64,000 nucleotides of DNA from Litorimonas haliclonae. Its GTDB lineage: Bacteria; Pseudomonadota; Alphaproteobacteria; Caulobacterales; Maricaulaceae. Numbering within the stretch: position 1 is the stretch's first letter; each line of letters begins with the position of its first letter. Where the stretch lies: positions 186,001 to 250,000 of the forward strand of contig NZ_CBCSCO010000004.1 of NCBI RefSeq assembly GCF_965138505.1, given 5' to 3'. Made by a program: the position numbers and the translations under genes. Positions 56,326-64,000 of this stretch are shown here, piece by piece. The notes under the pieces are model-generated. The model made no database searches. It was given only the letters and a program-made list of their open reading frames with translations, and had not been told where the DNA came from.

Positions 56326-57081
56326 TTAAGTTTTTATCCGGGTTTCAGGCTCTGGCCGCCCAATCGCATAGCCCTGAGCAGCGTCAAACCCCATTTCCAT
56401 CACGAAGTCTTTTATCTCGGGGGTTTCGACGCCTTCCGCGATAAATTTGACATCCAGAGCCTCCCGTAGAGATAAAAGGGCCTCTAAAATGGCGCGATCT
56501 CGCATAGAATTCAAACTGGCGGTCACAAACCCGCCGTCAATCTTGAGCCAATTGGCGGGAAGGGCGCGCAGATACCGAATAGAGGCCGCGCCGGCGCCGA
56601 CATCGTCAAGGCAAACCGGGTGCCCTCGGGACTTTAGGTCTGTGAGCAAAGTCTCTGCGAGGACGAGATTGTCCATGTCCCAGCTTTCGGTCAGCTCTAT
56701 AATGAGCTTGCTTGGCGAAGCTTCTAACGCTGTTAGGCAGGCCGTGACCGATCCGCGAAACGTTTCTTTATCAACCGACGCACCCGATAAATTAATGGCG
56801 ATGCCCGTCTCTTGGGGGTATTCGTTCAAGACCAAAATCGCTTGCGCGAGCATGGAAAGATCCAAATCCCGGATTACGCCGCTCAGTTCCGACGCCCGGA
56901 TAACGCCTTCGACATGTTTGTCGTGATCAAAACGCACGAGCCATTCATGATGGTGAATATGGCCGTCTCTCAAATCAACAATAGGCTGTCGTAAAACAGT
57001 AAAACGTTGCTCGGAGACATGCTCGCGAAACCCATCTACGGTTCGGATTTCGGATATGCGGCGAAGGTTGTCCATCCCCAT
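56326..57081 (-). CDS. EAL-domain protein (cyclic di-GMP phosphodiesterase-like)
   Basis: A 251-residue stand-alone EAL domain. The motif is EWL instead of EAL (HHEWLVRF, about 45), but other catalytic residues are visible: AINLSG (Asn), LIIELTES (Glu), VCLDDVGAGAAS (Asp-Asp, normally DDFGTG), WLKIDGGFV (Lys), FIAEGVET (Glu) and AQGYAIGRPEP (Gln). The residue set suggests it could still hydrolyse cyclic di-GMP, though the altered loop may change activity. No sensor domain is fused. It lies between pepN and the PleC-type kinase on the same strand. An ATG at 57081 or 57075 starts it. Confidence 0.88.
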   Translation of the reverse strand: MGMDNLRRISEIRTVDGFREHVSEQRFTVLRQPIVDLRDGHIHHHEWLVRFDHDKHVEGVIRASELSGVIRDLDLSMLAQAILVLNEYPQETGIAINLSGASVDKETFRGSVTACLTALEASPSKLIIELTESWDMDNLVLAETLLTDLKSRGHPVCLDDVGAGAASIRYLRALPANWLKIDGGFVTASLNSMRDRAILEALLSLREALDVKFIAEGVETPEIKDFVMEMGFDAAQGYAIGRPEPETRIKT

Positions 57082-57145
57082 GGCTTAGCCTGAATCTCCT
57101 AAGAGAGCCTTACCAAGACATGAAGGAATCTAGGCCAAATCAGAC

Positions 57146-59776
57146 CTAACCAGCGCCAAGAGTTTTTGATGCAATCTCTAGTGTATTTTTGGACGGCTCC
57201 GCGGCAATGACGCGGCGTAGCTGCTCTTTGATTTGGCCCTGCCTCTGGTCATCTAGCTTGCGCCAAATTCCGTAAGCTCCCACCAGGCGCGCCGCAACTT
57301 GTGGGTTTCGGCTATCCATATCCAAAACTTGCGCCGTAAAGAAGTCATAGCCGCTGCCATCTGGCGCGTGGAACAAATTGGGGTTTGCCATAGCGAAACT
57401 CCCGATTAAGGCTCGAACGCGGTTCGGGTTTCTGCGGTCATAGGCTTCATGTTCTGTCAGCCCTACGAGAGCGGACACGCCTTCGGAATGATGGCGCATC
57501 CCTTGAACGGAAAACCATTTATCCATGACCAGCGGGTTGGATTTCCATTTCTCATAGAAATTCTCCATGGAGGCGTTAACCCGTTTCCCGCCAAGCTTTG
57601 TCAGCGTCATCAGGGCCGCCAGTTCATCTGTCATATTAGTGGCTGTGCCGAGCTGTTCTGTGGCAAGGCCAGCTGTTACGGCGTCGCGTCCTGACGCTAA
57701 CAGAGAAAGGCAGCGATTGCGCAAGGCTCTCCGGCCCGCCGACTCAGCATCCGGGCTGAAGGACCCGTCATCGGACAAGGCATGATAGCGTTTGAGTAGA
57801 TCGCTTCGCAGCCGGTTTCCAACTGCGCGGGAGAGCCAATCTCCCGCCAGATAAACGGCAATGGGATCGGATTTGTCCAGCGATTGAAGGATTTCTGCTG
57901 TACTCGGCGGCGTTAACGCCAAAGCCTTGAAACTATTGTCGAAATTGTCGTCGTGGAGCGTGTTTCGTAGGGCCTCACAATAATCCCGAAGCGCGTCATC
58001 TGTTTCGGGCATAACTCCGGTTTCAAGCGCTAAGGCCTGTGTGCCGATAAGTTTTCGGGCCAAAGTCTGACCGGCTTCCCAGCGGTTAAACGCATTAGGG
58101 TCTTGAGCCATCAATCGCAGCTGATCTTTGGAGGTTTGCTGTGATGACAATATCACAGGCGCGCTGAAGTCCTGCAAAACCGAAAGCGAGACAGCTTCGT
58201 CAAAACGGGGAAGGGAGACTGTGTTTTCTTCTGTGGTCAGGACAGTCATTTGCGGTTCTGTGAGGGGACCATTATCTCCGATTGCTTGCCATTTTATTGG
58301 CAGAACGACAGGCAATTTCTCGTTTTGGCCAGGCGTCGGCTTGGTGTTTTGGGAGAATGTAATCCGCGTGCCTTGGACCGGGGTTGTCAGAGACTCGTCG
58401 ACCGCGACGGAGAGTTGCGGCGTGCCGGCCTGTTCGTACCAGCGCATGAATTGCGAGAGGTCTTCGCCTGTTGCTTGTTCGAAGCATTCTATGAATTGTT
58501 CAATCGTCGCGGCGGTGCCGTCCAGCATTTCAAAATAAAGATCCGAGCCTTTGCGGAAATCTTCGGGGCCCAATATAGTTTTGAGCATGCGGATGAGCTC
58601 GGCCCCTTTTTCATAAATTGTCGCCGTATAGAAATTATCGATCTTCATATATTCAGTCGGGCGGACAGGATGAGCGAGAGGGCCGGCGTCTTCCGGGAAT
58701 TGACGGCCGCGAAGCGCGCGCACGTCTTTGATGCGCTGTACATCTGCGCCGCGTTGGTCGGCAGAAAACTCCTGATCGCGGAATACGGTAAAGCCTTCTT
58801 TCAGGCAGAGTTGAAACCAGTCGCGGCACGTAATCCGGTTGCCGGTCCAGTTATGAAAATACTCATGTGCGACAACGGACTCAATCCGTTCAAAATTCAT
58901 ATCTGTTGCAGTTTCCGCGTCGGCCAAGAGCAGAGACGAGTTGAAGATATTCAGTCCCTTGTTTTCCATGGCGCCGAAATTGAAATCACGGACAGCGACG
59001 ACCATAAACCGGTCGAGATCATATTCGCGCCCATATGTGTCTTCGTCCCACTTCATGGCCCGTTTCAGGCTGTCCATGGCATAATCCGCGCGGGGCGCAT
59101 CACCGGGGTCGACATAAATCGTTAGCGGAATGTCCCGCCCGCTCATGGTCGTGAAGCTGTCTTCCAGAATATCAAACTCTCCGGCCACCAGCGCAAAGAG
59201 GTAGGCCGGTTTGCGGAACGGGTCTTCCCAGACGGCGTAATGACTTTTTCCGCCCTGGGACTCGCCAGACTCCACCATATTGCCATTGGCCAAGAGGTAA
59301 GGGTAGTCTTTCTTCGGAGCTTTCAGGCGAACCGTGAAGACAGACAGGACGTCTGGGCGGTCGGGATAATAAGTGATCCGCCGAAAACCTTCCGCCTCGC
59401 ATTGTGTGCAAAAGCGCCCGCCGGAAACATAGAGACCCATGAGTTTAGAGTTTTCGGCGGGATTACAGACAGTTTCGATCTCCAGAACGCATTCATCCGG
59501 CAAGTCTTTCAGGACAAGCTCCGTTTGGGTGAGGGTATAATCGGCGCGTTTAAGAGTCTTCCCGTCCAGCGTAACGGATTTTAACAAAATATCTTCGCCG
59601 TCCAGATGAAAGTCCCCACCCGACACTCGAGTCAGAGCCAGCTTACTCTTCACCCGTGTTGATTTGGGTTTAAGATCAAAGTCTAGCTCCACGCTATCAA
59701 TTTTGAAATTTGGCGAGGTATAATCCGCAAGGCGTGTAGGTTGTGGGGACTCTGCGGGAAGGGTTTCAGGGCGCAT
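57146..59776 (-). CDS. pepN: Aminopeptidase N (M1 family)
   Basis: An 876-residue zinc aminopeptidase that removes N-terminal amino acids from peptides in the cytoplasm. Length is close to E. coli PepN (870). The substrate-binding GAMENKGLN (about 265) precedes the zinc motif HEYFHNWTGNR (about 300), with the second-shell glutamate in LKEGFTVFRDQEF (about 322). The N-terminal region has DYTSPNFKIDSVELDFDLKPKSTRV (bacterial PepN type) and the helical C-terminal domain ends in IASKTLGAG. Monocistronic by spacing: 64 bp separate it from the EAL gene. Confidence 0.95.
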   Translation of the reverse strand: MRPETLPAESPQPTRLADYTSPNFKIDSVELDFDLKPKSTRVKSKLALTRVSGGDFHLDGEDILLKSVTLDGKTLKRADYTLTQTELVLKDLPDECVLEIETVCNPAENSKLMGLYVSGGRFCTQCEAEGFRRITYYPDRPDVLSVFTVRLKAPKKDYPYLLANGNMVESGESQGGKSHYAVWEDPFRKPAYLFALVAGEFDILEDSFTTMSGRDIPLTIYVDPGDAPRADYAMDSLKRAMKWDEDTYGREYDLDRFMVVAVRDFNFGAMENKGLNIFNSSLLLADAETATDMNFERIESVVAHEYFHNWTGNRITCRDWFQLCLKEGFTVFRDQEFSADQRGADVQRIKDVRALRGRQFPEDAGPLAHPVRPTEYMKIDNFYTATIYEKGAELIRMLKTILGPEDFRKGSDLYFEMLDGTAATIEQFIECFEQATGEDLSQFMRWYEQAGTPQLSVAVDESLTTPVQGTRITFSQNTKPTPGQNEKLPVVLPIKWQAIGDNGPLTEPQMTVLTTEENTVSLPRFDEAVSLSVLQDFSAPVILSSQQTSKDQLRLMAQDPNAFNRWEAGQTLARKLIGTQALALETGVMPETDDALRDYCEALRNTLHDDNFDNSFKALALTPPSTAEILQSLDKSDPIAVYLAGDWLSRAVGNRLRSDLLKRYHALSDDGSFSPDAESAGRRALRNRCLSLLASGRDAVTAGLATEQLGTATNMTDELAALMTLTKLGGKRVNASMENFYEKWKSNPLVMDKWFSVQGMRHHSEGVSALVGLTEHEAYDRRNPNRVRALIGSFAMANPNLFHAPDGSGYDFFTAQVLDMDSRNPQVAARLVGAYGIWRKLDDQRQGQIKEQLRRVIAAEPSKNTLEIASKTLGAG

Positions 59777-59885
59777 GGTTATCTCTCTCTAGAACTCCCA
59801 TTAGATGTGACAATGCGTAGCGCGGGTTTCAACCGCAGAGTATAATTTATTTGCATTCCTAGCGCCCCTCCTGAAAAAGCGGCTT

Positions 59886-60704
59886 ATGAAAAATACCTTC
59901 AACTGTAGTATTCTTTTAATCTGCTCCGCTGGGTTATTAACGTTTGGCGCTCAGGCGCAGGAAGAAACGGAATTAGGCCAGAGCACATTGGCAGAGCTGT
60001 CCCGTATCGAGCGCCCGGTGGCGCCCGAGAATATTCCTTATGATTATACGGTTGATTTTCAAATCAATGAGCCTGGGGACGACGCTAGCGACACACCTTT
60101 TACCGCAGTTTTAACGATCAGACCGGCGCTCACTGGGGACGAGCGCGTGACAGTCATCTCGCAATCGAATGACGAGCGCCCTGAGGCATTAAAAGAATTG
60201 CTGACGAAAATAACGTCTTTAGAGACTTCGCAAGCGGATCTCGCAAAAGAGTTTTGGTGCGAGGATGATGACAACGGTTTATTGTCGGAGGACTTCTCCG
60301 GGGATGACTTTACTGTCGTCAGGGAGACAGAAACCGAGGTCGTCCTTCGCCCGGATATCCAAAAATTAGCAGAGATAATGATGTCATCGGACGATTTTTT
60401 GGAAAATGGTGACGGTGATCGAAAGATTATTAAAAAGCTCCTAGACCGTCTTGACGGAGAATTCACCCTGTCCAAGCAGGACGCTCACTTGAAACATTTT
60501 AAAATCTGGATGACCCGCCCAATGAGGGTCAAGCTTATCGCCAAAATCAAAGAGCTGGAGTTGACGCAAAGCTGCGCTATCGCTCCGAATGGAGTCGCTT
60601 ATAAAAGCGCCACCTCCATGCACCTACGCGTCAAGGCCTTGGGGACATCCGTGGTCCAGGATATGAATATCGTCGTACGAGATTTGAAACCTATCCCTGG
60701 ATAG
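59886..60704 (+). CDS. Exported protein of unknown function
   Basis: A 272-residue protein with a signal peptide (about 1-24, ending AQAQ). The mature part is acidic, rich in Asp/Glu/Leu, and probably folds as mixed alpha/beta; the WCEDDDNGL segment near 122 and a further cysteine (SCAIAPNG, about 232) could form a disulfide. No known family was recognised. It starts 109 bp after the divergent pepN gene and is followed after 129 bp by another small exported gene. Confidence 0.65.
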   Translation: MKNTFNCSILLICSAGLLTFGAQAQEETELGQSTLAELSRIERPVAPENIPYDYTVDFQINEPGDDASDTPFTAVLTIRPALTGDERVTVISQSNDERPEALKELLTKITSLETSQADLAKEFWCEDDDNGLLSEDFSGDDFTVVRETETEVVLRPDIQKLAEIMMSSDDFLENGDGDRKIIKKLLDRLDGEFTLSKQDAHLKHFKIWMTRPMRVKLIAKIKELELTQSCAIAPNGVAYKSATSMHLRVKALGTSVVQDMNIVVRDLKPIPG

Positions 60705-60833
60705 GACGCTCAAGCGGTAAAGACATATGCATGTTTAACGCTATATTTACCTGAAAATTACGCGAAATCCTTACGCTAAACCTAAACAGAACCTTACCGA
60801 ATGCGAACTAAGTTTACCTGATTATTATTTTAC

Positions 60834-61340
60834 TTGGGGCTTACATTGCTACTTTCATTTCTCTCGTCGCCAAATCGATCTGATGGCGCTCAAACTAACC
60901 CTTCGCAAAACGCCGGACCTCCGCCGAAAGCCGACCCTGCTCCAGATGCAGCTTCTGAGACGGAAAATAAGGCTACGCCACCTGAAGACGCCTCCAGCGC
61001 TCCGGTTTCCGAAACGAAGGAGCCATCCTCCAATGTCAACGAGTCTAACAAAGTAACCGCATCTGAAAAGAGCCAGCCAAGCTCTGAAGAAACGCTAACG
61101 CCACCCAATCGATATGACAGTATGGAAATTGAAGAGCAGTTTCGCGCTTTTGCGGAAAATGCTGATACGCAAATCAATTCTGACTTCTCCACCATCGAAA
61201 CACTCTTTGGCGAACCCACAGACCTCTTTACTCTCGATCTTGCTGATTCCGACAAAGGCGAAAAAGACATAATCGCATCTATCTATGACGCGCGGCGCGT
61301 TGATACTGAGATCAGTAGATCGGTCGAGAAAACTCTTTAA
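60834..61340 (+). CDS. Small Ser/Pro/Glu-rich protein of unknown function
   Basis: A 168-residue protein with a hydrophobic start (LTLLLSFLSS), a long low-complexity part rich in Pro, Ser, Glu and Lys (about 15-95), and a helical acidic end (about 98-168: YDSMEIEEQFRAFAENADTQI). The low-complexity part suggests a disordered linker. Start choice is weak: a TTG at 60834 (or TTG 60846) without a clear binding site; no in-frame ATG exists early. Possibly membrane-anchored or exported. A CtrA-like TTAA-N7-TTTA lies upstream at 60735-60749. A strong terminator follows. Confidence 0.5.
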   Translation: MGLTLLLSFLSSPNRSDGAQTNPSQNAGPPPKADPAPDAASETENKATPPEDASSAPVSETKEPSSNVNESNKVTASEKSQPSSEETLTPPNRYDSMEIEEQFRAFAENADTQINSDFSTIETLFGEPTDLFTLDLADSDKGEKDIIASIYDARRVDTEISRSVEKTL

Positions 61341-61370
61341 ACCAAGAATCCTACTCACGCTGGACCACTG

Positions 61371-61403
61371 GCCCGCTTCTCACCATGGAGCGGGCTTTTT
61401 TTT
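61371..61403 (+). terminator. Rho-independent terminator
   Basis: A 7-bp stem GCCCGCT/AGCGGGC with an 11-base loop (61371-61395) is followed by eight T. It ends the small-gene transcript 30 bp after its stop and isolates typA. Confidence 0.88.
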
Positions 61404-61529
61404 GAGCGTATCGGCAAGGTGAAAATTTAATCTTCAGCCAACAAAAACGCCCGGCACACTGAAAACAGAGGTGGACTTTGAGCCTTTATCGCGTATGGAG
61501 CGCGCAAACTCTCAATGACCGGAAATACC

Positions 61530-63383
61530 ATGTCAGACTCTATCGAATTTTTGCGCAATGTCGCTATCGTGGCTCACGTTGACCACGGCAAAACAACTCT
61601 TGTGGACAAGCTTTTACGGCAGTCCGGAACGCTGGACGAGCGCGGCGCACGCGAAGAACGTGTCATGGATTCCAACGATATTGAAAAAGAGCGCGGCATT
61701 ACGATTCTCGCCAAGAATACAGCCATCGGCTGGAAAGCTCCGGATGGTCAAGATTGGCGCATCAACATCGTCGACACACCGGGACATGCGGACTTCGGCG
61801 GAGAGGTCGAGCGCGTCCTGTCTATGGTCGACTCTGTTGTCTTGCTCGTTGACGCTGTCGAAGGCCCAATGCCGCAAACAACATTCGTGACGAAAAAAGC
61901 TCTGGCGCAGGGCCTCAAGCCTATTGTCGTGGTCAACAAGGTTGATCGCATGGGCGCCCGTCCGGATTGGGCCGTGGACCAGACCTTTGATTTGTTTGAT
62001 CGCCTGGGCGCAACAGATGATCAGCTCGACTTCCCCGTTGTTTATGCCTCAGCGTTGAACGGATGGGCCTCTCATGAGGTCGAGACCGAGGGCGAAGACA
62101 TGACGCCGCTTTTCGAAGCGATTGTTCAAAACGCGCCGGTGCCGGATGTTGACCCGGACGCGCCATTGCAGCTTCAGGTCTCTGCGCTCGATTACAATTC
62201 CTATACCGGCGTTATTGGCGTTGGCCGCGTCGTACGCGGAAAAATCAAACGCAATCAACAGGTCGTCGTCGCAACGCCGGACGGACAAACCCGCAAAGCA
62301 AAAGTTCTTTTGCTCTATGGTTTCATGGGCCTTGATCGCGTCGAGATGGAAGAGGTGTCTGCCGGGGATATTTGCTGTTTCACCGGTATCGATAAACTCG
62401 GTATTTCAGACATGATCTGTGATCCGGAAAATGTAGAGCTACTGCCTGCCTTGAGCGTGGACGAGCCGACCATTTCCATGACGTTTCAAGTTAACGATTC
62501 TCCGTTTGCGGGACGCGAAGGCAAATATGTCACCTCTCGAAACATCAATGATCGTTTGGAAAAAGAGCTGATCCACAATGTCGCCTTGCGCGTCGAACAG
62601 CTTGATGAAGCCGATAAGTTTCGCGTTTCGGGCCGCGGCGAACTTCATCTTTCTATCCTTATCGAAAACATGCGCCGCGAAGGATACGAACTCGCGATTT
62701 CCCGCCCGCAGGTGATCAACAAGGAAATTGACGGCGTGCTTTGCGAGCCGTGGGAAGCCCTCACCATTGACGTGGAGGAAGATCACCAAGGCTCCATCAT
62801 GGAGAAACTCGGCGAGCGTAAAGGCAATCTCAAAAATATGGTGCCGGACGGGCAGGGGCGTGTGCGGCTTGATTACGAAATCCCGACACGCGGCCTCATT
62901 GGTTTTCGGTCAGAGTTTATGACGCTGACCTCCGGGACTGGCCTCATGTATCATAACTTTGAACAATATGCGCCGCGTTCTAAATCCACCATCGGAAGCC
63001 GCCAAAAAGGCGTGTTGATTTCAAACGGTGCTGGCAAGGCCGCTGGTTTCGCGCTCTGGAACCTACAGGACCGCGGTAAAATGTTTATCGGGCATGCGGA
63101 AGATGTCTATGAAGGCATGATCATCGGCATTAACGCGCGCGACAATGACTTGGTCGTCAATGTCCTGAAAGGCAAACAGCTTACCAATGTACGGGCGTCA
63201 GGAACGGATGAAGCCGTTGTGCTTACGCCGCCGATTAATTTAAGCCTCGAATACGCTCTCGAATTCATCAATGATGACGAGCTGGTCGAAGTGACACCTG
63301 AAAATATCCGCGTTCGCAAAAGATATTTGCTCGAGCATGAACGTAAAAAGGAAAGCCGCCGCAGAGAGGCGATGGAAGGCTAG
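61530..63383 (+). CDS. typA: Ribosome-associated GTPase TypA/BipA
   Basis: A 617-residue translational GTPase that helps ribosome assembly and stress growth. G1 is AHVDHGKTTL (about 13), G3 DTPGHADF (about 80), G4 NKVDR (about 135). EF-G-like domains follow, then the TypA C-terminal domain with GTGLMYHNFEQYAP and RQKGVLISNGAGKAAGFALWNLQDRGKMFIG. Length fits the family (about 607). ATG 61530 is chosen because GGAA is 6 bases upstream; ATG 61515 has none. It lies between two terminators, so it is a single-gene unit. Confidence 0.95.
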   Translation: MSDSIEFLRNVAIVAHVDHGKTTLVDKLLRQSGTLDERGAREERVMDSNDIEKERGITILAKNTAIGWKAPDGQDWRINIVDTPGHADFGGEVERVLSMVDSVVLLVDAVEGPMPQTTFVTKKALAQGLKPIVVVNKVDRMGARPDWAVDQTFDLFDRLGATDDQLDFPVVYASALNGWASHEVETEGEDMTPLFEAIVQNAPVPDVDPDAPLQLQVSALDYNSYTGVIGVGRVVRGKIKRNQQVVVATPDGQTRKAKVLLLYGFMGLDRVEMEEVSAGDICCFTGIDKLGISDMICDPENVELLPALSVDEPTISMTFQVNDSPFAGREGKYVTSRNINDRLEKELIHNVALRVEQLDEADKFRVSGRGELHLSILIENMRREGYELAISRPQVINKEIDGVLCEPWEALTIDVEEDHQGSIMEKLGERKGNLKNMVPDGQGRVRLDYEIPTRGLIGFRSEFMTLTSGTGLMYHNFEQYAPRSKSTIGSRQKGVLISNGAGKAAGFALWNLQDRGKMFIGHAEDVYEGMIIGINARDNDLVVNVLKGKQLTNVRASGTDEAVVLTPPINLSLEYALEFINDDELVEVTPENIRVRKRYLLEHERKKESRRREAMEG

Positions 63384-63447
63384 CCTTTCATTTGGTCTCG
63401 GCGGGGTATTGCTCACCAGCTATTCCGCATTCGACACTATTTTATTC

Positions 63448-63476
63448 AAGCCCTCTGACGTTCAGGGGGCTTTTTT
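63448..63476 (+). terminator. Rho-independent terminator of typA
   Basis: An 11-bp stem AAGCCCTCTGA/TCAGGGGGCTT with one G-U pair and a CGT loop (63448-63472) runs into six T, 65 bp after the typA stop. Confidence 0.92.
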
Positions 63477-63627
63477 GCATCAGTAAACAGCCTCATCTGC
63501 GGCGCTATTGAACGCATTCGGGATTTGTGCGTTATATAATAACTGTTCATGAAGCGCTCAGCTTGGCTATGCTAGACACTTGCCGAAGGGACGTTTCAGA
63601 ACCGAGAATTAAGTCAGGATGATAGAT

Positions 63628-64000
63628 ATGAAAAACCTTATAATCACGACAGTTGCGGCGTTGAGCTTGGTGGCCTGTGCTACAGGGCCGTCCGCATATG
63701 GGCCGGCGGCGAAGTCGGACAGTCTGGGATTTCAGAATACCAAAATTGAAAGTGACCGCTTCCGCGTCAACTATACGGGCCGGTCTGCCGAAGAAGCTCA
63801 AGATTATGCCCTTTTAAGAGCGGCAGAGATTGCCTTGGCTGAGGGATATAGCCACTTCCGAGTGCTTGGCGGCGAGACCTATACAGGGCAACGTCCTTCC
63901 AGCACCTCGACGAGCGTCGGTGTCAGCAGCGGACGGGGATATTATGGTAGCGGCACTTCAGTCGGTGTCGGGTTGAGTTTGAACGCTCTTGGGAGCGCGT
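63628..64000 (+). CDS. Lipoprotein of CC0125/CC1285-like type (3' truncated)
   Basis: The window ends inside this gene; 124 codons are visible. A lipoprotein signal peptide ends in the lipobox LVAC, with cysteine near residue 18. The mature part has RFRVNYTGRSAEEAQDYALLRAAEIALAEGY with HFRVL, then a Ser/Gly-rich stretch, matching the CC0125/CC1285 lipoproteins known from Caulobacter. Such proteins sit in the envelope; function is unknown. The ATG at 63628 follows CAGGA (63615-63619) at 8 bases. An ATG at 63619 is another possibility. Confidence 0.7.
   Translation, partial: MKNLIITTVAALSLVACATGPSAYGPAAKSDSLGFQNTKIESDRFRVNYTGRSAEEAQDYALLRAAEIALAEGYSHFRVLGGETYTGQRPSSTSTSVGVSSGRGYYGSGTSVGVGLSLNALGSA

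Noticed and set aside
60735..60749. TTAA-N7-TTTA as a CtrA site before the small Ser/Pro/Glu-rich gene
   Set aside because: Seven of eight bases match, but such partial matches are frequent in AT-rich gaps and there is no other support; only mentioned in the gene entry.
1..64000. CRISPR arrays, rRNA genes or insertion sequences
   Set aside because: No regularly spaced direct repeats, rRNA-like sequence or transposase-like frames with inverted ends were seen.

Overview
The window looks like a chromosomal segment of a free-living, moderately GC-rich alphaproteobacterium, most likely Caulobacterales/Maricaulales (Hyphomonadaceae-like). The support is indirect: a complete RcGTA-type gene transfer agent cluster, a MucR/Ros regulator, a PleC-type kinase, CtrA-like boxes, a DUF2336 protein, a large TonB-dependent receptor with a Ttp-type energising operon, and a CC0125/CC1285-like lipoprotein at the edge. 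No rRNA, CRISPR array or intact insertion sequence was seen.

Layout. 1-3.5 kb: a DUF1499 membrane protein converging on a three-gene minus-strand operon (secreted protein, ATP-grasp-like protein, metallo-beta-lactamase-fold hydrolase). 3.8-7.0 kb: a 1069-residue TonB-dependent receptor with its own terminator, then about 500 bp with no supportable gene. 7.65-9.4 kb: sppA (minus). 9.6 kb: tRNA-Gln(TTG). 10-17 kb: an eight-gene Ttp-type operon (two DUF3450 proteins, TtpC-like channel, ExbB, two ExbD, TonB, TPR protein) that should power outer-membrane receptors such as the one at 3.8 kb. 17-20.7 kb: oligopeptidase B (minus) and a DUF2336 protein. 20.85-29.05 kb: a ten-gene, overlapping Mrp-type cation/proton antiporter operon with three NuoL/M/N-like subunits and a split MrpA. 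29-30.2 kb: a MucR/Ros regulator and a PAS-like protein.

30.3-45 kb is the most interesting region: a complete gene transfer agent cluster with genes equivalent to RcGTA g1 to g15. It is headed by a DnaA-domain-IV-like protein and a DUF6456 protein that resemble the GTA activators GafY/GafZ (the two halves of GafA). These regulators appear co-transcribed with g1 and the large terminase. A non-standard gene sits between terminase and portal, behind a perfect TTAA-N7-TTAA CtrA box and a 13-bp palindrome. A textbook intrinsic terminator lies inside the first codons of the portal gene, and another follows the capsid gene. The layout suggests a self-reinforcing regulator module upstream of a terminator-gated structural operon.

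45-53.2 kb: a DnaJ-like protein, a PepSY protein with response regulator and kinase (FeuNPQ-like), a DUF938 methyltransferase, a DegP-type protease and a second response regulator/kinase pair. 53.2-59.8 kb (minus): a PleC-type kinase, an EAL protein and aminopeptidase N. 59.9-64 kb: two small exported proteins of unknown function, the GTPase TypA/BipA and a truncated lipoprotein gene.

Functions are assigned from recognisable motifs and gene order. No database search was possible.
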